This document shows positions 34,200 through 42,480 of a DNA stretch of 64,000 nucleotides, one piece after another; the stretch's first letter is position 1, and each line of letters starts with the position of its first letter. The stretch is taken from positions 10,370 through 74,369 of the forward strand of contig DYBN01000047.1 of the NCBI GenBank assembly GCA_019418605.1, written 5' to 3'. Position numbers and translations under genes: made by a program. Source of the stretch: Sutterella sp. (GTDB lineage: Bacteria; Pseudomonadota; Gammaproteobacteria; Burkholderiales; Burkholderiaceae_F). The notes under the pieces were generated by a model, which searched no databases, was not told the DNA's origin, and saw nothing but the letters and a program-made list of their open reading frames with translations.

Positions 34200-34253
34200 C
34201 AAGCGGCGCACGGGCGAAAACAAAGACATTTTGCTCAAAGGAGACGTTGGAAA

Positions 34254-36314
34254 ATGGAGTTGGAGCTCAAGTACCTCATCAAGCGCGACGGCTCGATCAA
34301 GGAATTTGATTGGAGAAAGATCGCGCGGGCGATTGAACGCGCGGGCAAGGCCACCGGAGAGTTCGGGGCGGCGCGCGCCGAGGAAATCACCGAAGAGCTT
34401 GTGCTGCCTAAGATCCGCGCCCTTCACGTCTCAACGCCCCATATCGAACAGATTCAGGACGCCGTCGAGCACTCGCTTTTTGATGCAGGCTGCTTTGCGA
34501 CGCTGCGCGCCTACATCGTCTACCGCGAGCAGCGCGCCAAGAGCCGCGACGCCAAAAAAAGTTGGGTCGACGTTGAATCCTCGATCAACGAGTACCTCGA
34601 TCAGGTCGACTGGCGCGTCAACGCCAACGCCAACCAGGGCTACAGCCTGGGTGGCCTTATTCTCAACGTCTCGGGCAAGGTGATCGCCAACTATTGGCTC
34701 AACTACGTCTACACGCCCGAAATCGGGCTGGCGCACCGCAACGCCGACTTTCACATCCACGACCTTGACATGCTCTCGGGCTACTGCGCGGGCTGGAGCC
34801 TGCGCACGCTCTTAAACGAGGGCTTAAACGGCGTTCCCGGCAAGGTCGAGGCAAGCGCCCCCAAGCACCTGTCTTCGGCCACCGGCCAGATCGTCAACTT
34901 CCTTGGCACGATGCAAAACGAGTGGGCGGGCGCGCAGGCCTTCAGCTCCTTTGACACCTACATGGCTCCCTTTGTGCGCAAGGACAACGTCCCGTACGAA
35001 GAAGTGCTGCAGTGCATGCAGGAGATGATCTACAACCTCAACGTGCCGAGCCGCTGGGGGACGCAGACGCCCTTTACAAACCTCACCTTCGACTGGACCT
35101 GCCCGCAGGATTTGAAGGATCAGCATCCGTTGATCGGCGGCGAGGAAATGCCCTTTACGTACGGCGAACTGCAGCACGAAATGGACATGATCAACCGCGC
35201 CTACATCGAAGTGATGATGAAGGGCGACGCCAAGGGGCGCGTCTTCACGTTCCCGATTCCGACCTACAACATCACGCCGGACTTTGACTGGGACAGCCCC
35301 AACGTGCTGCCGCTCTTTGAGATGACGGCGCGCTACGGACTGCCGTACTTTCAAAACTTCATCAATTCCGAGCTCAAGCCCAACATGATCCGCTCGATGT
35401 GCTGCCGCCTGCAGCTTGACCTGCGCGAACTCCTAAAGCGCGGGAACGGCCTTTTCGGATCGGCCGAGCAGACGGGGTCGCTGGGCGTGGTGACGATCAA
35501 CTGCGCGCGCCTGGGCTATCTCTTCAAGGGCAACGAGCAGGCTCTTTTTGCGCGGCTTGACCACCTGCTTGAGCTTGCCAAGCAGTCCCTTGAAATCAAG
35601 CGCAAGGTCATCCAGCACCACATCGATCAGGGGCTTTTCCCGTACACCAAGCGCTATCTCGGCACGCTCAGAAACCACTTCTCGACGATCGGCGTCAACG
35701 GCATCAACGAGATGATCCGCAACTTCTACGACGACGCGCACGACATCACCGACGAGACGGGGCATCAGTTTGCGCTGCGCCTTCTTGACCACGTGCGCGA
35801 CCGTTTGGTTGAGTTTCAGACCGAAACCGATCATATGTACAACCTGGAGGCGACGCCCGCCGAAGGCACGACCTACCGCTTTGCCAAGGAAGACAAGAAG
35901 CGCTTCCCCGACATTTTGCAGGCGGGCACGCCGCGCAATCCCTACTACACGAACTCCTCGCAGCTGCCGGTGGGCTACACCGACGATCCCTTCGAGGCGC
36001 TCGAGATGCAGGAGGATCTGCAGAAGAAGTACACGGGCGGCACGGTGCTGCACCTTTACATGAACGAGGCGATCAGCTCGGCGCAGGCCTGCCGCGACCT
36101 TGTGCGCCGCACATTGACGCGCTTCAGGCTCCCCTACATCACGGTGACGCCCACCTTCTCGATTTGCCCCAAGCACGGCTATCTCTCCGGGCGGCACGAC
36201 TTCTGCCCGCTGTGCGACGCCGAGCTCATCGCGGCCAAAAAGGCCCGGCTGGCCGCGCAGCAGCACGCGCAAAACCAGGCGCAGATCGAGCAGCCCGCGC
36301 AGGCAAGCGCATAG
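34254..36314 (+). CDS. nrdD: Anaerobic ribonucleoside-triphosphate reductase, large part (no glycyl-radical motif)
   Basis: A 686-aa class III ribonucleotide reductase that makes dNTPs without oxygen. An N-terminal ATP-cone (KRDGSIKEFDWRKI, about residues 8-95) precedes the ten-stranded barrel with SMCCRLQLDLREL and GVVTINCARLGY. The zinc site is CPKH and CPLC near residues 640-660. The protein then ends in a Gln/Ala tail and has no RVxGY glycyl-radical motif. That motif is in the separate ORF 84 bp downstream. The start is ATG 34254 with AAAGGAG 12-18 bases upstream. Likely regulation is by NrdR plus leader structure. Confidence 0.93.
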   Translation: MELELKYLIKRDGSIKEFDWRKIARAIERAGKATGEFGAARAEEITEELVLPKIRALHVSTPHIEQIQDAVEHSLFDAGCFATLRAYIVYREQRAKSRDAKKSWVDVESSINEYLDQVDWRVNANANQGYSLGGLILNVSGKVIANYWLNYVYTPEIGLAHRNADFHIHDLDMLSGYCAGWSLRTLLNEGLNGVPGKVEASAPKHLSSATGQIVNFLGTMQNEWAGAQAFSSFDTYMAPFVRKDNVPYEEVLQCMQEMIYNLNVPSRWGTQTPFTNLTFDWTCPQDLKDQHPLIGGEEMPFTYGELQHEMDMINRAYIEVMMKGDAKGRVFTFPIPTYNITPDFDWDSPNVLPLFEMTARYGLPYFQNFINSELKPNMIRSMCCRLQLDLRELLKRGNGLFGSAEQTGSLGVVTINCARLGYLFKGNEQALFARLDHLLELAKQSLEIKRKVIQHHIDQGLFPYTKRYLGTLRNHFSTIGVNGINEMIRNFYDDAHDITDETGHQFALRLLDHVRDRLVEFQTETDHMYNLEATPAEGTTYRFAKEDKKRFPDILQAGTPRNPYYTNSSQLPVGYTDDPFEALEMQEDLQKKYTGGTVLHLYMNEAISSAQACRDLVRRTLTRFRLPYITVTPTFSICPKHGYLSGRHDFCPLCDAELIAAKKARLAAQQHAQNQAQIEQPAQASA

Positions 36315-36398
36315 ACAATCAATTCGGCGGGGCGGGCCGTTTGAAATCAAAGGCCCGCGCCCTTTGTACAAACAACCAATCGACAGGAGGCAAAAGAA

Positions 36399-36581
36399 AT
36401 GGCCCAACAGGAACAAAACGACATCAAGCTCAAGGACAGCGAACGTCAGCCTTGCGAAGTCTGGACCCGCGTGATGGGCTACCATCGCCCGGTGCAGTCC
36501 TTCAACATCGGCAAGAAGGGCGAATTCGAAGAGCGCAAGTACTTCGTTGAATCAAAGTGCGGCTGCGCCAAGCAGGCTTGA
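36399..36581 (+). CDS. Stand-alone glycyl-radical domain of class III ribonucleotide reductase
   Basis: A 60-aa protein containing CEVWTRVMGYHRPV, the RVxGY radical signature with the radical glycine at G27, then FNIGKKGEFEERKYF and a Cys-containing end (CGCAKQA). This is the segment missing from the large subunit encoded just upstream, so the active enzyme is probably assembled from two chains. It is preceded by a strong ribosome site, ACAGGAGG, 8 bases before ATG 36399. That fits a need for enough copies to pair with, or replace damaged, radical domains, as YfiD does for pyruvate formate-lyase. nrdG follows 34 bp later. Confidence 0.9.
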   Translation: MAQQEQNDIKLKDSERQPCEVWTRVMGYHRPVQSFNIGKKGEFEERKYFVESKCGCAKQA

Positions 36582-36615
36582 GCCTTTGTAAAGAAACTTT
36601 CCTCTCGTTGCCTTC

Positions 36616-37356
36616 ATGAACGAGACGATTCAGGCGGGCCTTGTGCCCGCTTCGCATCTGCGCGTCGCGGCCGTCACCCCCTTTACAAGCATCGACTACC
36701 CGGGAAAGCTCTCGGCGGTGGTCTTCGTGCGCGGCTGCCCCTGGAAGTGCGTCTATTGCCACAACCCCTGGATGCAGCCGCGGGCTGCGCACGCAGGCGA
36801 CGAGTCCTGGGAGCGCGTCGAGAGGCTTCTTGCCAAGCGCAAGGGGCTGCTTGACGCCGTCGTGTTTTCGGGCGGCGAACCGTGCGTTGATCCGGCGCTT
36901 TCTTCGGCAATCGACGCCGTGCGCGCTGTCGGCATGAGCGTGGGGCTGCACACCTCGGGCGCCTACCCAAGGCACTTGGCGCAGGTAATCGATCGCGTTG
37001 ACTGGGTGGGGCTTGACGTCAAGGCCGTGCCCGGAGACGAGGCGCACTTTCGCCGCGTGGTGCAGGTCGCGGGGGGCTCCAATGCCTTTTTGGAGAGCTT
37101 TCGGATCGTTCGGGATGCGGGCGTTGATTTTGAAGCGCGCATGACCGTGCATCCGGCTCTATTTGACGAAGGCCAGGTGCTTGCAGCAGCCCGCTGGCTC
37201 GCAGCGCGCGGCACGCGCACCTTTGCGCTTCAGATCTACCGCAAGGCCCCCGGCATCGAAACGGGGCTTGATCCCGTGACAGGCGACTGGCCCGGCGAAG
37301 ACGTTCTCTCGCAGCTCAAGGGCTTGTTTGAAAACTTCATTTTGCGCCGCAACTAA
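36616..37356 (+). CDS. nrdG: Anaerobic ribonucleotide reductase activating protein (radical SAM)
   Basis: A 246-aa radical-SAM activase that generates the glycyl radical. The [4Fe-4S] motif CPWKCVYC is near residue 45, preceded by TSIDYPGKLSAVVFVRG, with FSGGEPCVDP further on. It is longer than E. coli NrdG (154 aa) and resembles the pyruvate-formate-lyase-activase-like NrdG subtype. It is third in the nrdD/glycyl-domain/nrdG operon, and its substrate glycine would be G27 of the 60-aa protein. A bidirectional terminator lies downstream at 37424. Confidence 0.92.
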   Translation: MNETIQAGLVPASHLRVAAVTPFTSIDYPGKLSAVVFVRGCPWKCVYCHNPWMQPRAAHAGDESWERVERLLAKRKGLLDAVVFSGGEPCVDPALSSAIDAVRAVGMSVGLHTSGAYPRHLAQVIDRVDWVGLDVKAVPGDEAHFRRVVQVAGGSNAFLESFRIVRDAGVDFEARMTVHPALFDEGQVLAAARWLAARGTRTFALQIYRKAPGIETGLDPVTGDWPGEDVLSQLKGLFENFILRRN

Positions 37357-37423
37357 GAATCAAAAGAGCTTGAAAGCCGCAGGCGGCCGCCGGAAGCGGC
37401 CCATCTTGCGGCAGTCAACAAAA

Positions 37424-37478
37424 GGCCGGCGCGCTTGCCGCTATATTTTTCAGAGGCAGGCGCACCGGCCGAGTCTTT
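37424..37478. terminator. Bidirectional terminator between nrdG and zntA
   Basis: A 16-bp arm (37424-37439) pairs with 37455-37470 with one mismatch and one G-U pair. A T5 tract follows on the plus strand (37474-37478) and TTTTGTT on the minus strand. It ends the nrd operon and the convergent ATPase gene. Confidence 0.85.
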
Positions 37479-37528
37479 TTCGCGTCCCGAATGATTCGGG
37501 GCTCAGCCGTCAGTTTCTCGTCAATTCC

Positions 37529-40168
37529 TCATCGGGCGGCGGCAGTCTTGAGTTGGGCGGCAGCAGCAGCCGGCGCATCGCTGCGGGCGCTTTTGCCCAT
37601 CATGCGGTCGACCTTGCCCTGGGCCTTCATGAGGCGCAGTCCCCAGGCAACCACGATGAGGCACACGCCCGTGTCGGCAAAGACCGCCATCCACATCGTG
37701 GCGTAGCCCGCAAGCGCAAGAAGGGCAAAGATGATCTTCACGCCGAGGGCAAAGACGATGTTTTGCACGAGCGTGCGGTGCGTGAGTTCCGACAGGTGCT
37801 TGAACCAGGCGATCTTTTCGATGTCGTCGTCCATGAGCGCCACGTCGGCCGCCTCGATGGCCGTGTCGGCTCCCTTGATGCCCATGGCAAAGCCGATGCG
37901 TGCGCGCGAGAGCGCCGGGGCGTCGTTGATGCCGTCGCCCGCCATTGCCGTGGGAGCCTCGTTTTCAAGCCGGTCGACTTCGGAGAGCTTCTGCTCGGGG
38001 AGCAGCTCGGCGCGCACGTTCTCAATGCCCACCTTGGAGGCGATCGTCTGCGCGGCGCGCGTGTTGTCGCCCGTCAAAAGCCAGGGCGTGAGGCCCGCGT
38101 CCTTCATGGCGCGCACGGCGCTTTGCGCATTGGGCTTGATGGTGTCGGCCACGATGAAGACCGCCAGAGGCCCGAACATGTCCGAAAGGGCCACCGCCGA
38201 CTTCCCCTCTTCATAGGCTTCCGAAAAGGCCTTTTCGACCGCGTCGTTTGCAAGCTTGTGCTCCTTGAGCCAGCGCAGGTTGGTAAGCCGCAGCCTTGCT
38301 CCCTCGATCGTGCCTTCGGTGCCAAAGCCCGGAAGCGCCTTGAAGTCCTTGACAAGAAGCGGGGAGAGGCCGTCCTCCGTAGCTTTTTGCGCAATGGCGC
38401 GGCTGATGGGGTGCGAGCTCATGGCCGCAAGGCTAGAGGCAAGCAGCATTGCGCGCGCCGGGTCGACGGACGAGGTGATCACGGCCGACTCAAAGCTGGG
38501 CTTGCCGCGCGTGATCGTGCCCGTCTTGTCAAGCGCCACATGGCGCAGGTTGCGGCCTTCTTCAAGATAGACGCCGCCCTTGACAAGGATGCCGCGCCGG
38601 GCGGCAAGCGAGAGCGCCGAGACGATCGTCACGGGGGTGGAGATCACGAGCGCGCAGGGGCAGGCGATGACAAGCAGCACCAGGGCGCGGTAAATCCACG
38701 TCACCCAGGGTTCGTGCGTCACGAGGGGCCCCACGACGGCCGTTGCAAGCGCAATGGCAAAAACGGTGGGGGTATAGCGCGCGGCAAATCGGTCGACAAA
38801 GCGCTGCAGGGGCGCTTTCTTTTGTTCGGCTTCCTCCACCGAGCGGATGATGCGCGCGCTCATCGAGTCCGAGGCCGTGGCGCTTGAGCGCACGGTGAGC
38901 GCGGACTCAAGCGTGAGAGCCCCCGCAAAGACGCGGCTGCCGGGCTCCTTGGCCGCAGGCATCGACTCGCCCGTGATCATCGATTCGTCCATCGCGCCCG
39001 AACCTTCGAGCACGATGCCGTCGAGCGCCGCCCGCTCGCCCGGCTCCGTGCGAAAGACGGTGCCCACCGGAATGCTTGCGGCCGGCAGCCGCTTCCAGAT
39101 GCCCTGAATGTTGGCAAGCACCGTTTCGGGCGCCACGTCAAGGAGTCCCCGGATTGCGTTTTTGGCGCGCACCATGCTCATCGATTCAATGGCTTCGCCA
39201 ATTTCAAAGAGCACCATCACCATGGCGGCCTCGGGCCAGGCGCCGAGGATGGCGGCGCCGATCACGGCCACCGACATGAGCGTGCTCATGTTAAAGACAA
39301 GCTTAAAGAGGCACGCGATGCCCTTTTTGATGGTGCCAAGGCCTGCAAGGAGGATGGCGGCCGCTGCAAAGACGATGATGAGCGCCTCGGGAAAGCCCCC
39401 GATCACTTCAAGCGCCTCCGAGGCGCCTGCAAGCGCAAGCGCTACTGCAAGCCTTGCCCGGGGGATTTTTACTTCCGGGGCCTGAGCCTCGGCCTTGCCC
39501 ACGGACACAATCGAGCCCTGCCAGCCCGCGCGCTGCAGCTTGTCGAGAATCTCAAAGGCGCGCTCGCCGCCGATGCGAAAGCGCACGGTCCTCTTTGCCT
39601 TGTCCACGGCGGCGTCAAGCCCGATGATGCCGAGCACGGCGTCGACGTCGTCGTCGCTGTCCATTTTGTCGACGTGAATCGTCACCTCCGAGAGCCGCTC
39701 GGCGGCAAGACGCTCGTTGGGCATGCCAAGCGCCGAGATCGTCGCCTGAATGCGGGCGGCGTCGACAAGATCGTGCGCAAGTTCAAAGACAACCGTGCGC
39801 GCGGCCGTGTCAAAGCGCATGGAGACGATGTCGGGGTCGTCCTTAAGCGCCTTTTCAATCTGGCTCGTCTCGGCCGGGCAGCACATGTCGGGCACGTGAA
39901 GCCGCAGCACGGGGCGCTCGGGCGCCTCAACGGGCTCTTCGCTCAAGACTTCGGTCTGCATGCCGATTTGATTGATGGCTGCGCAGACGGCCTGGCTCTC
40001 AACGGCCATGGAGGAGAGCACGAATTCGGCCGTGCGCGAGGCGGTATCAAACTTCATGCCGACAACATCGGCATTGGACTTGAGGGAGTTTTCAATCTGC
40101 GCGGTTTCAACCGGGCAGTCCATGTCCGGGATGCGAAGGCGCAGAAGCTTTTGGGTTTTCTCTGTCAT
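37529..40168 (-). CDS. zntA: Zn2+/Cd2+/Pb2+-exporting P1B-type ATPase
   Basis: An 879-aa inner-membrane metal pump. Two N-terminal metal-binding domains carry PDMDCPVETAQIE and PDMCCPAETSQIE, the DCPxE variant typical of Zn/Cd pumps. A third related domain (about residues 160-215) lacks any cysteine. The core has the translocation CPC (IACPCALVIS), the phosphorylation motif DKTGTITRG, HP in SSHPIS and AGDGINDAPAL. The C-terminal tail is Ala-rich. The start is ATG 40168 with GAGG upstream. A MerR-family promoter lies upstream. Substrate choice is inferred from subfamily motifs and promoter type. Confidence 0.9.
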   Translation of the reverse strand: MTEKTQKLLRLRIPDMDCPVETAQIENSLKSNADVVGMKFDTASRTAEFVLSSMAVESQAVCAAINQIGMQTEVLSEEPVEAPERPVLRLHVPDMCCPAETSQIEKALKDDPDIVSMRFDTAARTVVFELAHDLVDAARIQATISALGMPNERLAAERLSEVTIHVDKMDSDDDVDAVLGIIGLDAAVDKAKRTVRFRIGGERAFEILDKLQRAGWQGSIVSVGKAEAQAPEVKIPRARLAVALALAGASEALEVIGGFPEALIIVFAAAAILLAGLGTIKKGIACLFKLVFNMSTLMSVAVIGAAILGAWPEAAMVMVLFEIGEAIESMSMVRAKNAIRGLLDVAPETVLANIQGIWKRLPAASIPVGTVFRTEPGERAALDGIVLEGSGAMDESMITGESMPAAKEPGSRVFAGALTLESALTVRSSATASDSMSARIIRSVEEAEQKKAPLQRFVDRFAARYTPTVFAIALATAVVGPLVTHEPWVTWIYRALVLLVIACPCALVISTPVTIVSALSLAARRGILVKGGVYLEEGRNLRHVALDKTGTITRGKPSFESAVITSSVDPARAMLLASSLAAMSSHPISRAIAQKATEDGLSPLLVKDFKALPGFGTEGTIEGARLRLTNLRWLKEHKLANDAVEKAFSEAYEEGKSAVALSDMFGPLAVFIVADTIKPNAQSAVRAMKDAGLTPWLLTGDNTRAAQTIASKVGIENVRAELLPEQKLSEVDRLENEAPTAMAGDGINDAPALSRARIGFAMGIKGADTAIEAADVALMDDDIEKIAWFKHLSELTHRTLVQNIVFALGVKIIFALLALAGYATMWMAVFADTGVCLIVVAWGLRLMKAQGKVDRMMGKSARSDAPAAAAAQLKTAAAR

Positions 40169-40232
40169 GGGGACCTCAGGGAGGCTTTAACAAAAAAGCC
40201 TGCACCTGCCTGTTTGATTGTTTGTTGCAGGC

Positions 40233-40263
40233 ATTTAAAACCGTGTAGTTGCTACAGGGTCAA
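40233..40263 (-). promoter_or_regulatory. MerR-family (ZntR/CadR-type) promoter of zntA
   Basis: On the minus strand, -35 TTGACC (40263-40258) and -10 TTAAAT (40238-40233) are separated by 19 bp, the over-long spacing typical of MerR-activated promoters. The spacer holds the dyad ACCCTGTAG-CAA-CTACACGGT (40260-40240), which matches in 8 of 9 arm positions and resembles CadR/PbrR/ZntR operators. The regulator gene is not in the window. Confidence 0.75.
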
Positions 40264-40468
40264 GGCACGGGAGAAGAAAAAGCTTGCCTTGCATCAAATG
40301 AGAATCGTTTTTGTTTTCAAAAACTTCTCAGGGAGCGGCTTTGAGGCGGAGGTCTTGAGCGGTTGAAAACGTCGGGAAAACGAAACGAAGGGCAGGGAGC
40401 GAAAGCAATGCGCGAAAGTGCCCGGGAAAAATTTGTAAACCCCTGATGCTGCAAGGGAAAAATAGGGT

Positions 40469-40495
40469 TTGAGACGCCCCTTGTTTCGGTAGAAT
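40469..40495 (+). promoter_or_regulatory. Candidate promoter of the tpsB-tpsA operon
   Basis: TTGAGA (40469-40474) and TAGAAT (40490-40495) are 15 bp apart; TTTGAG one base earlier gives 16. The rest of the 40264-40694 gap shows no gene. The predicted leader to ATG 40695 is about 190 nt. Confidence 0.45.
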
Positions 40496-40694
40496 CAAAG
40501 TGAGCTCAATGAGACGCTTCGCGTTTCTTTTTTTGTAAAGCGCGGGCCCCGGGATTTGCGGCGGTTTAGGCGCGCCGGCGCTTTTTTAGCCGCGCACTTT
40601 CCGATCAGCAACCGGCAGGTCTCGCGCCGGCTCTTTTTCTCAAGGTCTTCCATTCATCAACATTCATCCATTTCCTGCTTTCCCGGAGAAAGGC

Positions 40695-42395
40695 ATGCAA
40701 GGCGGCTTCAAAACAAAGACGGGCTGTTTAAAGGCTGCTGCGGCGGCGCTCCTTTGCTGCGCCGCTGCGTCCTTTCTCCCCGCACCCGCCCTTGCGCAGA
40801 CGGCCAATCCCGCCCCCGGGACCTCGGGCGTTAATCCCGCCTCGCGCGATCTGCAGCAGATGCGCGAAGGAATCGAGCGCTGGCAGCAGCAGCGCGAAGT
40901 CGAGCGCATGCAGCAGATGCGCCGGCAGCAAAAAGAGCACCCCAAGGAAGAGCCCGAGCCCGAGCGCGCCCCGGCCTTTCACTTCACGCTCACCGCAATC
41001 GAGCACAACGACTCGGCCATTCTCACGGACGAAGAAATTGCGCGCGCCGTCGCCCCCTGGATTGGAACGGACGTGAGCATGGCGCAGATCGAAGAGCTTC
41101 TCAACGCCGTCAACACGCTCTATCGCGAAAGGGGCTACGTGGTCTGCGAAGCGCGCCTGCGCCCGCAGCGCATCAAGGGCGGCAGGCTTTTTGTGACGCT
41201 CGTCGAAGGAAAAACGGCCGACGTGGAGGTCTCCGGCAACACGCACACGCGCGAGGGCTACATTCTGAGCGCCTTTGACTTGAAGCCCGGCGAAGTCGCC
41301 AATTTTCGCGACATGCAGCAGGATTTGCTCGAGTTCAACATGACAAACGACGTGGCGCTGCGCATCGACATTCGCGCGGGCGACAAGCCCGAGACGACCG
41401 ACTACGCCATCGAAGCTGCCGAGCCTTCGAATTGGACCGCCACGGTTTTTGCCGATACGACAGGCACGCGCACAACGGGACGCCCGCGCGCGGGCGCAAG
41501 CCTCACGAACCGCAGTCTTTTCGGCATTCGCGACTCGGCCACGCTTTTTGGACTTGCAAGCGAGGGCAGCAAAAGCGTCATGGCAAGCTACAGCGTTCCG
41601 CTCACAGCCAAGGGCACGCGCTTGACGGCCTCGGCCTCCTGGGGCGATGTTGAGGTTGTGCAAGGCCCCTCGGCCGATGCCGACGTTGAGGGCTCAAGCG
41701 AGTACTACTCGCTGCGGCTCGTGCATCCCTTTTATGTCGCCTCGGACGCCAAGTGGTCAGTCTTTGGCGAGTGGAGCCGGCAGAAGTCCGAGACCGAATT
41801 TTGGTCGATCACGATCAACGACACCGAGATTGACGCCTACAGCGCGGGACTTGAGGCGATCCTTCTGACGGACCGCTCCGTGTTTTTCGCGACGGCCATG
41901 ATTTCCTCCGAACACGCCGAGGAAAAGACGTTTGATCAAAGCTACAGCCAGACGCTTTTTAAAGGAAACGCCTTCTGGCGCTATAGACTCCTTGATGAAC
42001 TGACGGTTTCCCTCTCAGGCGCCTGGCAGTTTGTCGCCGGGGGCGACGAACTCACGAGCACGCAGTACTTCTATCTTGGCCACACGAGCGGTGTGAGAGG
42101 CTACGACAACGACGTGCTCTCGGCCGAAGAGGGCGCCTACATCAACGCGCAGGCCGACTGGGCCTTTGCCGGAGAGAAGACCTCTTTATTTGTTTTTGCC
42201 GACGCAGGGCGCCTGACAGGCACCTCGTCGTACACGCGCCGCACGCTTGCAAGCGTGGGCGCAGGCGTCACACTTCCTTTGTGGAAGGACGCCTCCATCA
42301 CCGCCTCGGCGGGCGTGCCGCTTGTGCGCGACATTGGCGAGGGGCAGCATGTCAACAAGGCGCGCTTTGACCTGGCGGTGGTGGCAACATGGTAG
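40695..42395 (+). CDS. Two-partner secretion outer-membrane transporter (TpsB, ShlB/FhaC family)
   Basis: A 566-aa transporter that exports the adjacent giant protein across the outer membrane. It has a signal peptide ending around ALAQ (about residue 35), then a Gln/Arg-rich helix (about 50-80) corresponding to the FhaC plug helix H1. POTRA domains follow (about 95-240; GYVVCEARLRPQRI, LVEGKTADVEVSGNTHTREG). The 16-strand barrel carries VRGYDND, the family's loop-6 motif, and ends in a terminal aromatic residue (Trp). It starts at ATG 40695, preceded by GGAGAAAGG. The tpsA gene begins 85 bp downstream. Confidence 0.92.
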   Translation: MQGGFKTKTGCLKAAAAALLCCAAASFLPAPALAQTANPAPGTSGVNPASRDLQQMREGIERWQQQREVERMQQMRRQQKEHPKEEPEPERAPAFHFTLTAIEHNDSAILTDEEIARAVAPWIGTDVSMAQIEELLNAVNTLYRERGYVVCEARLRPQRIKGGRLFVTLVEGKTADVEVSGNTHTREGYILSAFDLKPGEVANFRDMQQDLLEFNMTNDVALRIDIRAGDKPETTDYAIEAAEPSNWTATVFADTTGTRTTGRPRAGASLTNRSLFGIRDSATLFGLASEGSKSVMASYSVPLTAKGTRLTASASWGDVEVVQGPSADADVEGSSEYYSLRLVHPFYVASDAKWSVFGEWSRQKSETEFWSITINDTEIDAYSAGLEAILLTDRSVFFATAMISSEHAEEKTFDQSYSQTLFKGNAFWRYRLLDELTVSLSGAWQFVAGGDELTSTQYFYLGHTSGVRGYDNDVLSAEEGAYINAQADWAFAGEKTSLFVFADAGRLTGTSSYTRRTLASVGAGVTLPLWKDASITASAGVPLVRDIGEGQHVNKARFDLAVVATW

Positions 42396-42480
42396 CAGCG
42401 GATGGTTTTGTGCGTTCCCTGCCGGCAGGATCCCGGCGTGACGCAGACAACGCCCATAACGTAGTACCCACGAGGACGCT

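Larger units (their letters stand above)
33383..34253. other. Long intergenic region between rng and nrdD
   Basis: 870 bases with no convincing protein gene. It contains, in order: a T/A-richer stretch with repeated CTTTTAA (33530-33590), a candidate minus-strand small RNA (33630-33790), a pair of NrdR-type boxes (33963-34009) overlapping a -10, and a structured nrdD leader with two terminator-like hairpins. These parts are listed separately. Confidence 0.7.

Noticed and set aside
33383..34253. Cobalamin riboswitch upstream of nrdD
   Set aside because: No B12-box or the conserved core segments of that riboswitch were found.
40192..40232. Hairpin with A6/T6 upstream of zntA (GCCTGCA 40198-40204 with TGCAGGC 40226-40232)
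   Set aside because: On the minus strand it looks like a terminator, but the predicted transcription start falls in its left arm, so the RNA would not contain the full stem.
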